From Torulaspora globosa (taxonomy: Eukaryota; Ascomycota; Saccharomycetes; Saccharomycetales; Saccharomycetaceae), in NCBI RefSeq assembly GCF_014133895.1, contig NC_050733.1, forward strand, positions 62,001 through 126,000: a stretch of 64,000 bases of DNA. Reading direction: 5' to 3'. Both the position numbers and the translations under genes were made by a program. Below are positions 46,577 through 55,456 of the stretch, piece after piece. How positions within the stretch are numbered: the first letter of the stretch is position 1; the number at the start of each line of letters is the position of its first letter. Under the pieces are notes generated by a model. The model made no database searches. It worked only from the letters and a program-made list of their open reading frames with translations, and was not told where the DNA came from.

Positions 46577-47209
46577 TCAGAAACCGAGCTCCCGCATCGC
46601 CTCCATTGCATCTTCATCCTCCACAAACATTTCTTGAGTATCCAGGTTCTGGTCCTGCTCGGTAGATGCGGGCGGCTCGTCAACGGACCGTTCGGGTGCT
46701 TCAGCGGGTTGTTGCGACGCCGCAGTGTAGATATCATCTTCTTCCAAGTCTTCTGCATTACCGGCTCGTACATCCGACGGCTGCATAGATTCCTCCCCAT
46801 GCATCTCGTGACGGTACAGGTTTTTTCTGTACTCCCGCAGCATCTTATCGCTCTTCCCCAAAGAATGACACAGTCTGATGAAATCGCCAAATCTAGCCTT
46901 CGGAAACAAATCGTGCGCCCATAGCTGATAAAACTGGATTATATGTGAAAGATTATCGTGAGCGTTTCGCTTTTTCGAAATGCGAATCGCCTTTGGCGCA
47001 TGCTTCATCACATACGGTAGGCCCCTCTCCCCAACCAGCCGCTCTGCTGTTAACTTGATCTGTGGTGTACGCCTCCTCAGCGACCCTACTACCGCAGTAG
47101 GGTCCACAAGTGTTGGATCCACTAGTGTCTCAGAGTTCGTGCTTCCTTTCTCTGTTTCTATCGGGGTCTCATTCTCGGCGTCTATCCCAAACCACAGTTC
47201 TCCTCCCAT
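46577..47209 (-). CDS. CSM3: Replication fork checkpoint protein Csm3 (TIPIN/Swi3)
   Basis: 210 residues from ATG 47209 (MGGELWFGIDAENE). The conserved Swi3 domain (about 40-140) holds 'RRRTPQIKLTAERLVGERGL' (trimmed), 'NLSHIIQFYQLWAHDLFPKA' and 'LREYRKNLYRHEM'. The C-terminal 'EDAMEAMRELGF' matches the end of S. cerevisiae Csm3. The linker between is about 100 residues shorter than in S. cerevisiae (317 residues). Csm3 with Tof1 and Mrc1 stabilises stalled forks and supports sister cohesion. Two MCB boxes lie upstream. It is convergent with ERB1, as in YMR049C/YMR048W. Confidence 0.92.
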   Translation of the reverse strand: MGGELWFGIDAENETPIETEKGSTNSETLVDPTLVDPTAVVGSLRRRTPQIKLTAERLVGERGLPYVMKHAPKAIRISKKRNAHDNLSHIIQFYQLWAHDLFPKARFGDFIRLCHSLGKSDKMLREYRKNLYRHEMHGEESMQPSDVRAGNAEDLEEDDIYTAASQQPAEAPERSVDEPPASTEQDQNLDTQEMFVEDEDAMEAMRELGF

Positions 47210-47277
47210 TGAATCTGTAACTTCATCTCTCAACTCTCAACAACTTGAGTTCCTAGAACCATATAGCTTTATCGTTG

Positions 47278-47306
47278 ACGCGTATCAACACACTAGCCTA
47301 ACGCGT
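47278..47306. promoter_or_regulatory. Two MCB boxes upstream of CSM3
   Basis: ACGCGT occurs at 47278-47283 and again at 47301-47306, about 70-100 bases upstream of the CSM3 start. ACGCGT is the binding site of MBF (Mbp1/Swi6), which drives G1/S transcription of DNA replication and checkpoint genes. A CACGTG overlapping TGAGTCAT lies further out at 47322-47333, nearer the divergent small gene. Confidence 0.7.
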
Positions 47307-47542
47307 CCCTGCCAACAGAGTCACGTGAGTCATAAACTGTGGCTGTCACCCGGATGGCGTCAAAAGACGGAAAACAAAAAAAATGAAAGAAGCCCTTGAG
47401 GTTTCAAAAGTCACCATATTGTGGCGGCATCGATGGCCACGAAGTCCCCAAAGCCTGCTCATAGCATGTATATATAACCTTGCGTGTGTACTTTAGACTG
47501 CTGAATTAATCACTTTCGCAGAGTAACCGAGCATAATCGACG

Positions 47543-47776
47543 ATGTCCAGAGTGACTACTTCCACCATGATTTACAACACTGACACTGGGATGATGTTCG
47601 ACCCGTCACGTGTCAGTGCTAGGAGCGTCCAGGAGCATGCCAGCGGCAGCCAGCTGGCGAGAGATGACGACTCGGAAGATATGATGGTCGATCTAAGCAC
47701 CGGCTCGTTCATCCCGGTGAATTTGCGGAGCTGGACGGTTCTGATGGAGGTGACGGATAAATTGGGTAAGCTGTGA
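47543..47776 (+). CDS. Small conserved protein, YKL068W-A-like
   Basis: 77 residues (MSRVTTSTMIYNTDTGMMF at the start), acidic in the middle, ending near 'WTVLMEVTDKLGKL'. No membrane segment or known domain is evident. It lies directly upstream of the NUP100/NUP116 ortholog on the same strand. That is the place of the S. cerevisiae small gene YKL068W-A, which I recall as a 77-residue protein of unknown function found through its Ashbya homolog. Matching length and position support a real gene; sequence similarity could not be checked. Confidence 0.7.
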   Translation: MSRVTTSTMIYNTDTGMMFDPSRVSARSVQEHASGSQLARDDDSEDMMVDLSTGSFIPVNLRSWTVLMEVTDKLGKL

Positions 47777-48399
47777 TAGGGCCGAAGCCCTGTAGCACTC
47801 TCCTAGGTTTTAGTTGTAGGCGTTTCAATGTGTATTATATTCTATTTGTATTTTAAGAATTTTCGGCGTTAACGATGCACGGCTTGTTAGTCAAGGGGCG
47901 GGCGGCTATTCGATTCGGCTTGAAAAGTATAAATACAGGCGCCGATCGGGGCTTTTTAGAAAAACTACAGGCATACAGTTTACAGATACCGACGAACCGC
48001 TAGAAGAGAGGAAGCAGAGTATCCGATCTACAACGATTTGGTTGCGGTTGCGATTGTCTCAATTAGCGCGGCAGGCATACATGTTTTCCACTTTAGCCGG
48101 AACGGCCGTTGTTACCGCTCCAGTTGGCTGATCGCCGCAATTGGCGGATGGCACATGATTGCTATACCCTCTAGCCGCCGAGCAGCGTCCGATAGTTTGG
48201 TTCTTATAATTTTGTTTGCAGCCGAATCGAAGGACATGTCGCTTCTAACGGCGACGCACGATCATGACAAATTAGGGCATTGGAACAGAATACTTCAAGA
48301 AAACCTATCGTTACACGATCCGTAACAACTGAAAGTTGAGTTTAATAAGGGCAGTTTTCTTTGATTTGCAGTGATACCTTCTTTTGAAATTAGCTGCAA
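47777..48399. other. Long NUP116 upstream region with a strong TATA box
   Basis: 623 bases without a convincing gene. TATAAATA at 47928-47935 is a perfect TATA box about 465 bases before the NUP116 ATG. Downstream are short ATG frames of 16 codons (from 48081, MFSTLAGTAVVTAPVG) and 29 codons (from 48236, MSLLTATHDHDKLG). A frame spanning 48038-48325 begins at TTG and looks accidental. The region may carry a long 5' leader with upstream ORFs or a separate short transcript. Confidence 0.5.
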
Positions 48400-51300
48400 A
48401 TGTTCGGTGCAAATAGGCCAGCGTTTGGAGGCGCTTCCCGACCCTTCGGCACGACGTCGTCTCCTTTTGGGTCTCAAGCCCAACAACAACCACAACAACA
48501 GCAACAACAACAACCGAGTTCAACTTTTGGTTTGAACACAGCAAATAATGTTCAGTCGGGATTTGGCGGGTTCGGCGCTGCTCAAAATACAACTGCCACG
48601 ACAAATCCCAGTAACACTCTCTTCGGTATGTCCAATAGCAGCAATACTTCCAATGGCCCATTTGGTAAGACAGTAACTGGCGGTGTTACATCAAACAGTT
48701 CGGGATCATTGTTTGGCAATGCAGCGCTGGGTTCTTCAGGCTCCACTGTGGGCTCAGTGAGCGGTAACGCAGGATCTGGTACCGCGATCAAATCCTTCGC
48801 CGCTTATCAGGAAAAAGATCCTACTACCGGTGTCGTGAACGTATTTCAAACCATCTCTGCCATGCCCGAATACAGAAACTTCTCGATCGAAGAGTTGAGA
48901 ATGCAGGACTATCAAGCTGGGCGTAAATTCCCTTCGGCAAATAGTAACGTTGCAGGAACTGTATCCCCATTTGGCGCTCAAACAACTAATACTAACACCG
49001 GTTTCGGTACGATAGGTAACAACAATTCGATGCAACTTCAATCTGCTGGTAGTGGAGGACTTTTCGGCCAGAGAAATACAACATCTCAGGATTCTCCATT
49101 CGGGTCTCTGACTTCGTCAAACAACACTAACAACACTAGTAATACTTTTGGAAGTGGTGCTTTTGGTGCAAACAGCAATGCCAATACCGGGTTCGGTAAC
49201 ACCAGCAATTCCCCATTTGGTCTGAACAAGCCGGCAGGCGGCGGACTCTTCGGGCAGTCTCAGAATTCCGGCTCAACGGGTTTTGGCCAACAAAGCACGG
49301 CTTTTGGTGGTACCGGCAACGCTTTTGGTAACACGAACGCTATGGGTAATACTGGTGGGTTGTTTGGGCAGAGCAATCAGCAGCAGCCGCAACAAGGTTT
49401 CGGTAGTCAGGCTCCGAATACTTTTGGACAAAACAACCCCCAAGGAGGTTCAATGTTCGGTCAAAACACGACCTCGAATACAGGAGGCCTGTTCGGCCAG
49501 CAGCAGAAAAATCAAGCTGCTGGAGGTCTTTTTGGCAATAAACCAAGCGGTGGCCTCTTTGGTCAACAGAGTTCCACTTTCGGATCAACCAATACCGGAA
49601 GCACAGGCTTGTTTGGTCAGACCAGTAACCAGCAACAACCTCAGAGCGGAGGTCTATTTGGTCAAAGCAGCGCTACACAGCCCCAGCAGGGTGGAGGCCT
49701 ATTCGGTCAAAGCAATACTATGAACCAGCCGGGCGGGCTTTTCGGACAGAATACCAGCCAGCAAAGTGGAGGAATGTTTGGTCAAAACTCCAATCAGCAA
49801 AGAGGGCTGTTTGGGCAGACGAACGCTCAAGTGGGGTTTGGTCAGCAACAGGCAACTAGTACCGCTGGGCCCTTCGGTAGCAAGCCATCTGGTGGTCTCT
49901 TTGGTCAACCACAAACCTCGACAGGCTTTGGCGCTAATACCGGGGCAACGGGCGGAGGTCTTTTTGGTCAGAGTAGCGCACAGCCCACTCAGGCTGGCGG
50001 TGGTTTATTCGGTCAACAGCAAGGAGCTGTCGGCCAAGCGACTCAGCAGCAGCCAGGCGGCCTGTTTGGTGCCAAACCCGCAACTGGTGGGCTTTTCGGA
50101 AACCAGCCCAATCAAGCTGGTGGTTCTTTGTTTGGCAGTACACAGCAACAACCACAGGGTAGCGGGCTCTTTGGTCAGAGTAATCAGACTCAACAGCAAA
50201 GCGGTGGTCTCTTTGGCTCTAAACCGGCAGGTGCAGCCGGAGGAGGTCTATTCGGAAGTAATGCTAGCACTACTAATCAGGCACCTTTAGGTCAGCCATC
50301 AAGTGGTGGACTGTTTGGTGCCAAGCCTCCGACTGGTGGCCCAACAAACACTGCCAGTGGTGGTTTATTTGGTAATGTTAACGCGACTAACCCTGCGGGC
50401 TCTGTTGGTGGCGGTTTATTCGGTGGCACTAGCGCGAATAATACTTCGGTCAACACTGGATTATTTGGCTCGAAACCCCAAGGCCAAACCTCTGGCGGGT
50501 TGTTCGGTAATAATTTAACTGGTAATAGCACCTCAACAAGCGGTGTATCTGGTGGGTTATTCGGTTCAAAGCCTGAAACTCTCAATACAGGTGTTTCTGG
50601 TGGCGGGCTATTTGGTAATAATTCTAGCGCCGTGACAAATAATCTCTCTGGGGGTCTCTTTGGGAACAAACCACAGCAAGGCATTCAGCAGTCCAGTTTC
50701 CTCGGCAGTTCACAGCCATTACAGCAGCAGCAACCGCAGCAATTACAGTCTCAAGCTAGTAATCCATATGGAACCAACGATTTATTTTCCAGAGTTGTAG
50801 TTCCTAATTCAATTACGCAGCCCACGAAGCCCAGTGCTACCAAAGTTAACGCAGATCTTAAGAAGAAGGCTAATTTGACCGGTGCTTATAGATTGGCTCC
50901 GAAACCACTTTTTACTGGAAGAAGTTTGGCTGACAGCACACGGACAAAAAATGACGTGCTTATGATTACAGGTTCTCGCGCACCATCAACCACCTCTGCT
51001 CCAAGTTCAGCTGGCAAGGAGTCGGTCACTTCCGATACGGGCAGAAGCCTCTTCTCAGCAGAGACTGATGAGGCTATCTTATCAGCCGATAAGCTGCTGT
51101 TTAACCCTGATAAAAAGTCGTTCAAGAATCTCATGATCAATAGAAAGAAACTGGAAAAGGAAGTTGACTTGGTTGATAAACCCTCTGAGGTGAAAAGAAT
51201 TGCCTTTGCACCTCATGAGACTACTGACGGCAAAGCTTTGCCTGATGGCCTAACCGACGGAAGAGAGAACCTGTTTGACCAGGTTCAAGACAGTCCAACG

Positions 51301-51873
51301 GTCAATAAAGACCAGAAAAACAAAAAAGGGATTCATTCGACAAAGAAATCCGGTCTTTCTTCAACGACTGCATTAGAGGAAAATGGATCAAACTCCAAGC
51401 TTCGTGGTGTTATTGGCGATGATATCACTTTCACTGCTAACGGATACTATATCTCTCCATCCTTAGACTCGTTGGCATCGAAGACGTTGCCGCAATTACG
51501 TAAGGTGTCCGGTTTGGTTATTGGACATAAAGACTACGGTAAGATTGAATTTTTGGAGCCTGTCGATTTATCTAATATACCTTTACCATGGCTTTGTGGC
51601 AAAATAATATGCTTCGAGCCGAGAGCATGCATCGCGTATCCAAACTCAAACAATCCGCCTGCAGAAGGTGAAGGGATCAATGTACGTTCCAGGATAAGTC
51701 TTTATAAGTGTTATCCATCCGATAAGGCGACAAGAGAGCCAATTAAAGACGCAAGCCATCAACTAGTGAAGAGACACATTGAGAAGATGAAGAAGCAAAA
51801 AAATGCTAAGTTCGAAAGTTACGATCCAGTGACTGGCTGTTGGACCTTTATTGTGCAGCATCCTGCTTGCTAG
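48400..51873 (+). CDS. NUP116: GLFG nucleoporin, single Nup100/Nup116 ortholog
   Basis: 1157 residues. The N-terminus has FG repeats and a Gln run (about residues 26-42). A GLEBS-type Gle2-binding motif follows at about residues 130-180 ('SFAAYQEKDPTTGVVNVFQT', 'MPEYRNFSIEELRMQDYQAG'). Several dozen GLFG repeats separated by Gln/Ser/Asn linkers run to about residue 780. A linker and the C-terminal Nup98-type domain follow (about 1000-1157), ending 'YDPVTGCWTFIVQHPAC'. It forms the permeability barrier of the nuclear pore and aids mRNA export. S. cerevisiae NUP116 keeps GLEBS while NUP100 lost it, so the NUP116 symbol is used. Position matches both YMR047C and YKL068W. Confidence 0.95.
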   Translation: MFGANRPAFGGASRPFGTTSSPFGSQAQQQPQQQQQQQPSSTFGLNTANNVQSGFGGFGAAQNTTATTNPSNTLFGMSNSSNTSNGPFGKTVTGGVTSNSSGSLFGNAALGSSGSTVGSVSGNAGSGTAIKSFAAYQEKDPTTGVVNVFQTISAMPEYRNFSIEELRMQDYQAGRKFPSANSNVAGTVSPFGAQTTNTNTGFGTIGNNNSMQLQSAGSGGLFGQRNTTSQDSPFGSLTSSNNTNNTSNTFGSGAFGANSNANTGFGNTSNSPFGLNKPAGGGLFGQSQNSGSTGFGQQSTAFGGTGNAFGNTNAMGNTGGLFGQSNQQQPQQGFGSQAPNTFGQNNPQGGSMFGQNTTSNTGGLFGQQQKNQAAGGLFGNKPSGGLFGQQSSTFGSTNTGSTGLFGQTSNQQQPQSGGLFGQSSATQPQQGGGLFGQSNTMNQPGGLFGQNTSQQSGGMFGQNSNQQRGLFGQTNAQVGFGQQQATSTAGPFGSKPSGGLFGQPQTSTGFGANTGATGGGLFGQSSAQPTQAGGGLFGQQQGAVGQATQQQPGGLFGAKPATGGLFGNQPNQAGGSLFGSTQQQPQGSGLFGQSNQTQQQSGGLFGSKPAGAAGGGLFGSNASTTNQAPLGQPSSGGLFGAKPPTGGPTNTASGGLFGNVNATNPAGSVGGGLFGGTSANNTSVNTGLFGSKPQGQTSGGLFGNNLTGNSTSTSGVSGGLFGSKPETLNTGVSGGGLFGNNSSAVTNNLSGGLFGNKPQQGIQQSSFLGSSQPLQQQQPQQLQSQASNPYGTNDLFSRVVVPNSITQPTKPSATKVNADLKKKANLTGAYRLAPKPLFTGRSLADSTRTKNDVLMITGSRAPSTTSAPSSAGKESVTSDTGRSLFSAETDEAILSADKLLFNPDKKSFKNLMINRKKLEKEVDLVDKPSEVKRIAFAPHETTDGKALPDGLTDGRENLFDQVQDSPTVNKDQKNKKGIHSTKKSGLSSTTALEENGSNSKLRGVIGDDITFTANGYYISPSLDSLASKTLPQLRKVSGLVIGHKDYGKIEFLEPVDLSNIPLPWLCGKIICFEPRACIAYPNSNNPPAEGEGINVRSRISLYKCYPSDKATREPIKDASHQLVKRHIEKMKKQKNAKFESYDPVTGCWTFIVQHPAC

Positions 51874-52124
51874 AGGTAAATCGTAAAAGTCTGGTAGCAG
51901 GTTCCACGCGGATTATAATGGAACCGAATACATAACCTTTTTTACAGACTTGGCCTGTATATTTACGAAAAGACGTTGTAATTCTAACAAAATGTGGACG
52001 ACCTAGTGTATCTTTAAACAAGAGGAAGAGATCATAAGAAATGGATGCTCTGACCAGCCACTTGTCCGAATTACGAAATGTGGAAATGTTCGAAGTGAAC
52101 TTGACATGTCGGAGGAAAAATAAA

Positions 52125-52196
52125 TGCCATCCCCTGGAATCGAACCTGGGTTTCATCGGCCACAACGATGTGTACTAACCACTATACTAGGATGGC
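52125..52196 (-). tRNA. tRNA-His(GTG)
   Basis: 72-nt minus-strand gene. Acceptor GCCATCC pairs with GGATGGC and the discriminator is A (t52125). Anticodon GTG is the complement of 52161-52163, in loop TTGTGGC. The T arm is CCAGGTTCGATTCCAGG. No intron; the extra 5' G of tRNA-His is added after transcription. Confidence 0.97.
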
Positions 52197-52204
52197 TGTT
52201 ATTT

Positions 52205-52494
52205 GTTGGAGGCTAAAATATTGCTCTACTACTTGTAGGGGATTTCCTGTGGAGCTTCTAGTCCTTTTTCTGCACCTGAATAACTCTCTAATAGCTCTCA
52301 ACTGGGTTCCTTTTATACGTTTCATTTGAACCTCTCGTTGAGTCGCTACCCAAGGCCTTAGGTCTGCTATGCCACTCGCTTCTATTGGAAATCGATTTAG
52401 GGCTTAGCCTGGTTAAGATCTTCGCTTACATCTTATCGAGCTGATATGTCCAGCACATACTATTACAGATGATTTTTAATACTTCAGTATAGAG
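52205..52494 (+). repeat. LTR-like repeat copy B, upstream of tRNA-His
   Basis: Begins TGTTGGAGG at 52205, nine bases from the tRNA-His 5' end, and may end near ACTTCA at about 52494. The core 52282-52475 aligns with copy A (43622-43820) in the same orientation relative to its tRNA. The strongest block is ACTCTCTAATAGCTCTCAAC followed by TGGGTT, then CCTTTTATACGTTTCATTTG and CCTCTCGTTG. TGTTG...CA termini and tRNA adjacency fit a degenerate Ty-type LTR. No coding sequence or target duplication remains. Confidence 0.55.
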
Positions 52495-53081
52495 TTACTT
52501 TAGTGTAGAGTTCTAGATGCCAGCCTTCATTAAGTGCTGAGAAATTTGATTCCGCTTTGAATATACTGACACACATAAAGCGAGCTGTGTGTGTTGACTA
52601 TCAGAACTTCCAAGTCAATAGAAGAGCTGATTTGGCGCTGTTCAAACTGTTAGATAGATGCAAACATGGTGTATGAAATCTGCAATTTTTATATAATACC
52701 ATCTTTCTCGCAGTTAACTGTCTTTTTAACAGCAGCTGGTTGTTACATTGTCAATCTCTTCAGAACCAATGCACTTGCCGGGAAACTTCGTGATGCGTAA
52801 ACGGTTCAAAGGGAGATCCTCGTGGGCGTCTTCGCCTCTGATGCTACAATGTTACATGAAAAGATCAAACGTTAGATCTCTGCTAACAATGCAAAGCGTG
52901 TTGAGTGGAAACGGTGGCTCGTCTGCTAGAAACTTTCGCTAGCGGAAGAGATTGCTGACCATTGAGTTCACGGAATGGGAGGCCTTCGGTCGATAATGCA
53001 TGTACCGTCTATGAACAAATGGTACTTTCCTTGTAGTTTAACATCCGATCGATGGTGCTGGATTATGAAGAGCAAGCGAAT
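52495..53081. other. Gene-free spacer between repeat copy B and IOC4
   Basis: About 590 bases. The short frames here (for example 52748-52942) lack conserved features, and I take them as chance. No tRNA or snoRNA signature was seen. Confidence 0.4.
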
Positions 53082-54407
53082 TCAGGTTTCTATCTCTTGC
53101 TTGAGACCATCTTGTTCTTCAAGCGTTTGGCATTTCGCAACAGTACTAGTTGCAGTCCCGTCTTCCTCCGGTGGAGTCTTCTGAGCCGTCCATTGTTCGT
53201 TGTCAGGAATAAACTCATGGCCGTAAATCAAGGCGAAACAGTGCTGAAATTGATCCCACAATCTCCAGTCTTTTAAGTCATTGCTTTTCATGTTAAACAA
53301 TAGCCTGAAATACGACAACAATTCTGCACTTGATTGGAAAACCGTAGCAAACTCGTCATTAGCTCCTTTCGTACTTAAGGCAACATTCAATTCATCTAAG
53401 ACAATTTCGCAGTCTTCACGTAAGTTTGCGGTATCTCTTTCCTCATTGGAAGTCAGTATATCGAGTAAAAGTTTATTAACTCCATTAACTCTATCAACTA
53501 GCTCCAGTTTGGTTTCTAAATGCCATTCCATGTTTCTTTTCTGAGATAGTTTATTGACGAAAGGACTAACTTTGTCCTGTACAGACAGGTCCTGTGGTCC
53601 CCTGCCAACAAGTGTCCAGTCCTCGTCGTCTTCGAACTTATATTTGACTACAAGCCGCTTTTTGTTCGCCTTTGACTTAATCTTTGCTCTTTTCGCTTTG
53701 GGCTCCAGTATCTCTTCATCGCTGTCTAGATCCTCATCTTCCCTCTCGTCCGCTCGTTTGCGGGATCTGATGCTTCTTCTATTCGGGGTGCTCTTACTCT
53801 CTCTATTTTTCTTTTGTCTTGCTGAGGTTCTTGATGGCCTCTGCCTTTCTCCTGACGATTCATCTTCGTATTCTACACTACTCTCCTCCCCTGTAATGTC
53901 CTCTTCGTCCTCGTAAGGCTCTTCGTAGGCCTCCTCTTCCGGTTTGCCGGCCGACCCGTATTCTATAAACTCCCAGACATCAATGCCTTCCGATCCTCTG
54001 CTGGCCATTTCATAAGCAGGGATCAATTTTTTGTTTCTCGGTTTAGCCAACCACTTCTGACAATCCTCGATGGTTAATGGCTTTAAATCTGCAGGTTTGA
54101 CCCATATGTAGGAATCATCACAAAAGAACTTGACACAGTACTGCTGACATGGACTATCGAATTTCCGAAATTTTAGGATATTAGAGTAAAAGATGTAGTT
54201 AACTGGATTCTCGTCCTCTTGCTCATCAGCTTGTTCATCATCTCGTATTTCTTCGTCAGCAGCAGGTTTCTGCTTCGCTGACTGCTGGTGTCTCAACCTT
54301 AGTATGTGTTGCGGTATGAGCTCAGTCGGTACCACCATTGCAGGCCAAGCAGGATATCCCTTGACCTTAGCTAGCACAACATCTGTGGGTTGGTATATAT
54401 GGCTCAT
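53082..54407 (-). CDS. IOC4: PWWP chromatin-remodeller subunit Ioc4
   Basis: 441 residues. The N-terminal PWWP domain (about 6-140) opens 'PTDVVLAKVKGYPAWPAMVV' and includes a Glu/Asp-rich insertion typical of Ioc4. An acidic stretch (about 165-195) is followed by a basic, Arg/Ser/Lys-rich region with nuclear-localisation patches. The C-terminal half is helical, of LEDGF/TFIIS-N-like character ('WHLETKLELVDRVNGVNKLL'). Ioc4 recruits the Isw1b remodeller to H3K36-methylated gene bodies through its PWWP domain. Position of YMR044W, beside MCM1. Confidence 0.92.
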   Translation of the reverse strand: MSHIYQPTDVVLAKVKGYPAWPAMVVPTELIPQHILRLRHQQSAKQKPAADEEIRDDEQADEQEDENPVNYIFYSNILKFRKFDSPCQQYCVKFFCDDSYIWVKPADLKPLTIEDCQKWLAKPRNKKLIPAYEMASRGSEGIDVWEFIEYGSAGKPEEEAYEEPYEDEEDITGEESSVEYEDESSGERQRPSRTSARQKKNRESKSTPNRRSIRSRKRADEREDEDLDSDEEILEPKAKRAKIKSKANKKRLVVKYKFEDDEDWTLVGRGPQDLSVQDKVSPFVNKLSQKRNMEWHLETKLELVDRVNGVNKLLLDILTSNEERDTANLREDCEIVLDELNVALSTKGANDEFATVFQSSAELLSYFRLLFNMKSNDLKDWRLWDQFQHCFALIYGHEFIPDNEQWTAQKTPPEEDGTATSTVAKCQTLEEQDGLKQEIET

Positions 54408-54697
54408 CTAGATGGACAGTGAGGCAGCTTAGAGGTTTCGGAAGTATTGGATTTGATATAGTTCATCTAATAAGACCTACTCTGAGCAAGATGTAGACCA
54501 CCAATTCGTTGTTTGTGACTGTCATCAAAGAGTGTGGTAATTTACATAGTAGTATAGCTATAAATGTGTCCTATGGCTGGCAATTTATAATGTATATGGC
54601 ATGGAAGTGGACGTGCACTGTATTGAATGTATATCGTCAATGGATAGAGAAACCTGCACGGAAAAAGGCGACAATAAAACAAAAACTCACTGTCTGT

Positions 54698-55456
54698 CTA
54701 ATATTGACCCTGCTGAGATTCCTGGAAATACTGCTGATAGACCGCGTTCTGTTCAGGATTCAGGTAGGGAGACGAAGCGTTCGGGAATCCCTGCAGATGA
54801 GGATGAGGCATACCTGGATGGGGCTGATGAGGAGCTTGTTGTGGCATAGCCATTGAAGCGCCTGGCGGGCCTGGTGGTATCCCATGGTTTGGATTTAGAG
54901 ACGGATGCATAGAGTGGCTTTTCATGCCCTCTTGTTTGAGAGTATTGTTCAACATCTGTTGTTGTTGTTGCTGCTGCTGCTGATGATGATGGAGTTGCTG
55001 ATGCTGTTGTTGCTGTTGCTGATGCTGTTGCTGTTGTTGTTGTTGCTGTTGTTGCTGTTGCTGTTCATTGGCACTTACTTGATTGCTACTGTCGTTCTCC
55101 TCACCTCCATCTCTTACTTCTTCTTCCTCTTCCTCCTCCTCTTCCTCCTCCTCGTCATCAGGAGCGTTGAGACACGCCTGGATCAAGTTCCTTCCCTCTT
55201 GCTGCGTCACTATAGGCTCAAATTTCGGAGTACTAAACGTGTAAACCAGCCCCGTTTCGGATACCACAAGTAACAGCACCTGGGTACCAGTGAGCACAGA
55301 CAACTCAAACGCCTTCTTCATGATACCATGCTTCCTCTTGGAGAACGTCACATGACGCCGTGTCTTGTTTTCAATAAACTTTATCTCTATCTTCCTTCTC
55401 TCCTTAGGCTGACCGCTACGTGAACCACTGTCTTCCACGTCTTCGATATCTGACAT
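54698..55456 (-). CDS. MCM1: MADS-box transcription factor Mcm1
   Basis: 252 residues. The MADS box is at about residues 18-74 ('RRKIEIKFIENKTRRHVTFS'), followed by the SAM extension to about 97 ('SETGLVYTFSTPKFEPIV'). Then come a Glu run (about 102-113), long Gln runs broken by His and Leu, and a Pro/Gln/Met-rich C-terminus. Mcm1 controls mating-type, cell-cycle (with Fkh2/Ndd1), arginine and pheromone genes. It lies in tandem with ARG80 on the same strand, as YMR043W/YMR042W do. The Gln/Glu low-complexity tract length is likely to vary between strains. Confidence 0.96.
   Translation of the reverse strand: MSDIEDVEDSGSRSGQPKERRKIEIKFIENKTRRHVTFSKRKHGIMKKAFELSVLTGTQVLLLVVSETGLVYTFSTPKFEPIVTQQEGRNLIQACLNAPDDEEEEEEEEEEEEVRDGGEENDSSNQVSANEQQQQQQQQQQQQQHQQQQQQHQQLHHHQQQQQQQQQMLNNTLKQEGMKSHSMHPSLNPNHGIPPGPPGASMAMPQQAPHQPHPGMPHPHLQGFPNASSPYLNPEQNAVYQQYFQESQQGQY

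Noticed and set aside
48038..48325. 95-codon frame upstream of NUP116
   Set aside because: It begins at TTG, its first ATG is deep inside, and it shows no conserved composition. The region is reported instead as an unexplained spacer.
52748..53184. Two short frames between tRNA-His and IOC4
   Set aside because: Both are short, have no recognisable motif and partly overlap the IOC4 3' end.
54905..55273. Leu-rich plus-strand frame of 122 codons that looks like a membrane protein
   Set aside because: It is the complement of the Gln and Glu codon runs of MCM1.
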